This document shows positions 59,414-64,000 of a DNA stretch of 64,000 nucleotides, in pieces. The stretch is from the NCBI RefSeq assembly GCF_009905375.1, contig NW_027419822.1, forward strand, positions 1 through 64,000. The letters are read 5' to 3'. The position numbers and the translations under genes were made by a program. The notes under the pieces are model-generated. The model saw only the letters and a list, made by a program, of their open reading frames with translations. It did not search any database and was not told the origin of the DNA. Positions within the stretch are counted from its first letter, which is position 1, and every line of letters starts with the position of its first letter. This DNA is from Apium graveolens. Taxonomy: Eukaryota > Streptophyta > Magnoliopsida > Apiales > Apiaceae.

Positions 59414-61645
59414 CAAGTGAAATGACCTCTGAAGATAACTCTTAATTAGCGATGGTTGAATGTGTCGATTGATCCCTTGATCGGGGCGAATAAAAGGGTG
59501 AATTTTGGATCAAATTTGTAACTATTGTGAATAAAGTAATCACGGTATTATCAAAAGAGGGGTAATATCTATCAAAAAAAGGTGGCAACGAATAAATGAA
59601 GGGGCTTAGCAATTATAACAGTTATAAGGAAGCTGTCTCAAAAATGGGGAGTGGTACAAATTTGGACAAACATAATTGCGGTAGCTCATGGTTTCATAAA
59701 ACTAAATACAATAAGAAGTTTAATTTTGACAAGCATTGGAATGATCTAAAGAGACATCCTAAATGGAGACAGCCTAAAGAGACAAATAATTAAGTGCAAA
59801 AGAGAACTAAATTTAGTGATTTTGGGAACTACTCATCATTGATGAATGAAACACCAACCAGAGAGAATGTTGTTGAATCACCGGTTCGTCCTAAAGGTAC
59901 AAAAGCAGCTAAGAGGGAGGGGAAAAAAAGGCAGAGTTTTAATGATCTTAAAAAAAAGATTATGAAGAAATAAAAGCTAGTTTATGCAAGAGATTAGATC
60001 TAATGGCAGAGTTCAATGAACTTAAGAAAAAGAGGAGGCTAGGAAAGAGAATGATCAGATATGCAACTTCTTACGCTTGATACTAGTATAATGAAAGAGG
60101 CTCAACGAGAGATTTATGCCAAAATTATTGAGGAAGTCAAATCAAGACGCAGGTGGAACTAGCCATTGGAATCTAGTTGCTTGTTTATTTTTATTTGGAA
60201 TTAGTTGTTGGAAACTAGTTGTTCGTTTGATTCTGTTTGGAATAAGTTCTTGGAAGTTAGTTTTTGTTTGTTTCTATTTGGAACTAGCCGTTGTAATTTA
60301 GTTCTTGTTTATTTTTAGTTCAAACTAGCCGTTTTCTTTTATTATTTGTATCTCCTATAAAACATGTATGTTCTTTGTGATAGTCTGCAACTCATTTTTT
60401 TCATTCACAGTGCAATCAAAATATATACTACGGATGAGAACTCTGATTTGTCTAAAGAATTTATTGAAGAAGGCTCGTCAACCACGACTAAACCAGTGAT
60501 ATGCAAAGACCGTGAAGCGGGTCATGAACGATTGGAGAGAGATTATTTGCTCAAAATCCAGTATACCCTCTAGATACATTCCGACGACGGTTTCGAATGG
60601 GAAGACACGTGGTCCTTCGGAATTGTGGATGCTCTTTCAAATTTTGATCCATATTTTCAGCAGAAGGGTTTATGCATTGGAAAGAAAGGGCCTATCACCT
60701 TTCAAAATTCACGGCGGCCATACGCATGTTGGCATATGGAATTGGAACGGATGCAGTTGATGATTATGTGTGCATGGTACGTCCACTGCAATTGAATGCT
60801 TGAAAAAATTTGTTACCAATATTATTTTAATTTTGAGATGTAATATTTTGCGAAAGCCAAACTCAAATGATGTACAACGTCTCATAAAATGGGAAAGGCT
60901 CGCGGTTTTTCCCGGAATGATGGGGAGTCATTGATAACATGCATTTGCAGTGGAAAAAATTGCCCTAAAGCATGGAAGGGATGTTCATGAGGGGTCATAA
61001 AGGAGTTCCAACAATATTGCTTAATGTTGTTGCCTCATCGGACCTATGGATATGCATGCATTTTTTCGGAGTTGCTGGTTCTAATAACGACATGAATGTG
61101 TTAGACCGATAATCGATATTGATGATACTAGAAGGTCGTGCTCTGAGGTAAATTACAATATTAATTGGTAACAACTATAACATGGGGTACTATCTAACAG
61201 ATGGAATCTATCCTGAATGGGCTACGTTCGTGAAACAATTCCACTTCCACAGGGTGAAAAGATAAATTGTTCTCCAAATATCAAGAAGGTCATCGAAAAC
61301 AACGTAGAAATGACATTTGGCGTGTTGCAATCTCAATTTGCAATTGTACATGATCCAACACAATTTTGGGTAAAGAAGATCTCGCTAAAATAATGCGAGC
61401 GTTTATTATACTACATAATATGATCGTTGAGGATGAGAGAGGACACATACGCCACTCCCTTTGGCGCTTTACTATCTTACGATGATGCAACATATGGCTA
61501 CCGCCTCCAAACTTAGGCGAAGAATCTTTAGCCTCTAATGAAATGTATATCGGAAGGGACTATCCAACTTTGTGACAGGCAGAAACATCGTCAACTACAA
61601 TTCGATCTGGTTGAGCATATCACAATGTTCCATAATAATGATTAA
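59414..61645 (+). mobile_element. PIF/Harbinger copy H4 (dead, many extra indels)
   Basis: Collinear with H1 and sharing single-base states with it (TAAACCAGTG, TGGAAGTTAG, CTCTATAGCC). ORF1 (about 59414-60162) has additional one-base changes, such as an extra A near 59690 and a TAA at 59790-59792. Confidence 0.85.
60420..61645 (+). pseudogene. PIF/Harbinger DDE transposase, copy 4 (heavily indel-damaged)
   Basis: Same domain order as copy 1, but about 20 single-base gains or losses break every stretch longer than some 80 codons (for example TTTT to TTT near 60546, extra G near 60620, extra bases near 60667 and 60930). The substitution level is low, so indels dominate. This is more like consensus error in the assembly than normal decay. 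Confidence 0.8.
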
Positions 61646-62730
61646 CTAGCTCTATAGCCCGTGCAATGCACGGACATGCTCTATATTGGGCGAATCGATA
61701 TTATTTTAGTTATTCTTGTTGATAATATTTCATGTTGTCCCCCCTCCTAATGATGATGGATTTATTTTTGTATATGAGTAGATTTTTATTTTGATGACAT
61801 TGGTGCAATAGTGTTTATCTACAATTAACGTAGAGACTTGTAGTGACATTTCTTGTTTTTTACTGTTAAGGACGATCCATGAATTTTTTTAGAAATTTTA
61901 GTAATTTTACATAATATAGTTGTTTGTTTACATAAGATTTTATTTTATAATTGTTATTTGAATTTTAGTATTCTTCAATTTTAATTTCCGACCTCAGTAA
62001 CTCTTTCCCCTCTCTCAAAAAATATTAATGAATCCACATCTCACGGCATACTAGGCGCTTTCGGGTTGTATTTTAATATGTAAACTTTACCAAGATTATT
62101 TATTTTAGTTAATATTATCAGTTCATGTCATAATGACGCAGTAAAATACCAATATAAACCAACATTATCATATATTTATGAATTATGAGGACCATAAGTT
62201 AAAGGTTTTTTTACATAAATTCACACATACATATACATATATATATGTGTGTATATTATATATACATATATATATATATATGTGTGTGTATTTATATATA
62301 TATATGTATGTATATATATATATATATGAAAGCCCATAATTTATTTATTTTTGTGTAAATACAAAAATATAATACTTAAAGTATGACATGGTTAGATATA
62401 AATATATATTCACTTAGAGGTATAATGGTTCTGATCCACATAATCATATTTAATATATAAGTTTATCTAGTTCATTTGTTTGTAATATTTAATTCGCAAA
62501 TGTTTATAATAGATCTAAATATTAGTGTTAATGTGATAAATATGGTATATGTCAGTCAACTGTGGTATTTAAAGGTCACTGGTAGGCTGTGATAATATCA
62601 TTAAAATTAATGACGAACAATAATATTTTGTACAAATAAAATTTATTATAATTTAAATGTACTACCACTTTTTATAAATAACATGATTTTGTACTCAAGT
62701 TTCTAATGTATTAATATTATTTATTTTGTT

Positions 62731-62761
<31 letters not shown>

Positions 62762-63928
62762 AATTATTATTAATATAATATAAATAATAATAATTATTAT
62801 TATTAGAATTTTTAATATATATGTTTTATAAACCTGCTATTAAAATGAAATATTTTTTCTTTTTAATGAAATTTAAAATTATTACTATTAATATTAATAT
62901 TTAATTTTACTTTATATTTAAAATTCACTTATTTATATTAATTTGATAATTTATAATGTATGTATTCTCGTTTTTAGAATTTAACTTACGTTAAAAATAA
63001 GGACAATTTTTGTAGACAAAAAAATTTGAATCATTAACTAAAAGGGAAATTTAAGGGAAATTTCATTTGAAGACGAGGGTTTTTAATTTTCGGAGCAAAT
63101 AAAAAGGATAAGACAATACTACGCCATGCCAAATAGAAAAATAAACTGAGGGTAATATAATATTTTTTATTGTCTTGCTCTGATAATTAAGAACCTGCTC
63201 TGAAAATATAACATCTCTAACTAAATTATTATATATATACATATACGTACATACGTACATATGTTTGGATGTATGTATGTATACATGCGTGCATGTATTT
63301 CTATAATAATTAGTTATAAATGAATATGTATATATTAAGTATGCAATTATTAATCTATATTAGTAAGTCATAACTTAGGTATTATATGATCCATGCATAT
63401 ATCTCTATAATAATTAGTTATAAATATATATATAATATTAAGTATGTAACAACTAATCGATATTAATAAGTGATGTGATAACTTATGTATTATATGAATT
63501 CTTATGCAATGGTTATCATTTAAATTTTTATACTAATTTTTTAATAGAGTATGTAAATTTTATGAAGAAATTATTTTTAATGACTTACATATTAATGATG
63601 TTTTAATTGAGGTAATAAAAATTACATGAATGAATCTGTATTAATTATATAATAATGAATGAGTATTAATGATTAAAACAAATAATGTTTGGATATTAAT
63701 TAATGTATTTATGATTAAATAATAAATGAGTATTAATGGCTAAAACAAATATTGAATGGATATTAACTATTATATTCATGATTAAATTTGCTCATTAATT
63801 ACCGTATCTATGATTAAATAATGAATGAACATTAATGGTTAAAACAAATATTATATGAACATTAATTATTATATTTATGATTAAATTTGCTCAGCGAACC
63901 CCTGTTGCTGTATTAGATATATAGTAGA
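61646..63928 (-). mobile_element. Helitron copy 4, full length
   Basis: CTAG at 61646-61649 with the hairpin just after it, and TCTACTATATATC at 63928 on the minus strand. Both ends are identical to copy 1. The interior shares copy 1 states and, unlike the transposase next to it, shows only few indels. Confidence 0.78.
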
Positions 63929-64000
63929 TAGATTTGTTTCAGATGTAATATTTTAAATTGTCATGTTCTTGTAATATTTTATTTTAATTATGTAATGTAT

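Larger units (their letters stand above)
54718..64000 (+). repeat. Large direct repeat, copy R3 (cut by window end)
   Basis: Third copy, collinear with R1 1-9270: alpha module, SINE-like patch, Harbinger element and Helitron. The window ends just past the Helitron. About 59200-61600 carries many extra single-base indels compared with the other copies. Confidence 0.95.

Noticed and set aside
1..64000. tRNA, rRNA or other structural RNA genes
   Set aside because: No cloverleaf with matching stems, no rRNA core sequence and no snoRNA or miRNA precursor convincing by eye.

Overview
This is AT-rich plant nuclear DNA, probably from a eudicot. The protein families seen are plant ones: a class A heat-shock factor, a group A-type bZIP, a PIN auxin carrier and a plant PIF/Harbinger transposon. 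Introns have GT/AG borders and there is no prokaryotic gene packing. No complete functional gene was found. The window is a nest of recent duplications carrying dead transposons and short exon-like fragments.

Layout. Three copies of one large direct repeat follow each other: R1 (1-23301), R2 (23302-54717) and the start of R3 (54718-64000). R2 is about 8.1 kb longer because it holds its own tandem duplication (28379-36758 and 36759-45202), joined at a 7-bp microhomology. A full unit runs as follows: an old, decayed module alpha (R1 540-2800); a non-coding spacer with a short GC-rich, SINE-like patch (about 3590-3650); a degenerate PIF/Harbinger element with a SANT/Myb-like ORF1 and a DDE transposase pseudogene (about 4690-6923); a non-autonomous Helitron on the minus strand starting directly after the transposase stop codon (6924-9203); module beta (about 9360-13740) with a TATA/telo-box promoter, a bZIP leucine-zipper exon and an antisense ORF with an Hsf oligomerisation domain; an AT-rich spacer (13740-15750); module gamma (15755-17340), again with a bZIP exon, leading into three PIN exons (17476-18422); module delta (about 18560-21200), a further decayed bZIP copy; and several exon-like blocks of unknown origin (21967-22820 and 284-386).

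History. Modules alpha, beta, gamma and delta share ordered sequence blocks with each other, so an older round of local duplication built one 23-kb unit. Later rounds multiplied the whole unit, and then 8.4 kb of it. Shared stops and frameshifts show the Harbinger element was dead before the later rounds. Allele sharing among copies is mosaic (R1 with R3 in the transposon block, R2 with R3 in alpha), which points to gene conversion or unequal crossing-over. Part of R3 and part of R1 show an excess of single-base indels that looks like assembly error.

The most interesting items are the microhomology-joined nested duplication, the 243-codon antisense ORF that joins a hydrophobic segment to an Hsf HR-A/B domain in all three beta copies, and the mixture of bZIP, Hsf and PIN exon fragments in one amplified unit. 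Family calls come from reading translated motifs by eye. No database search was run.
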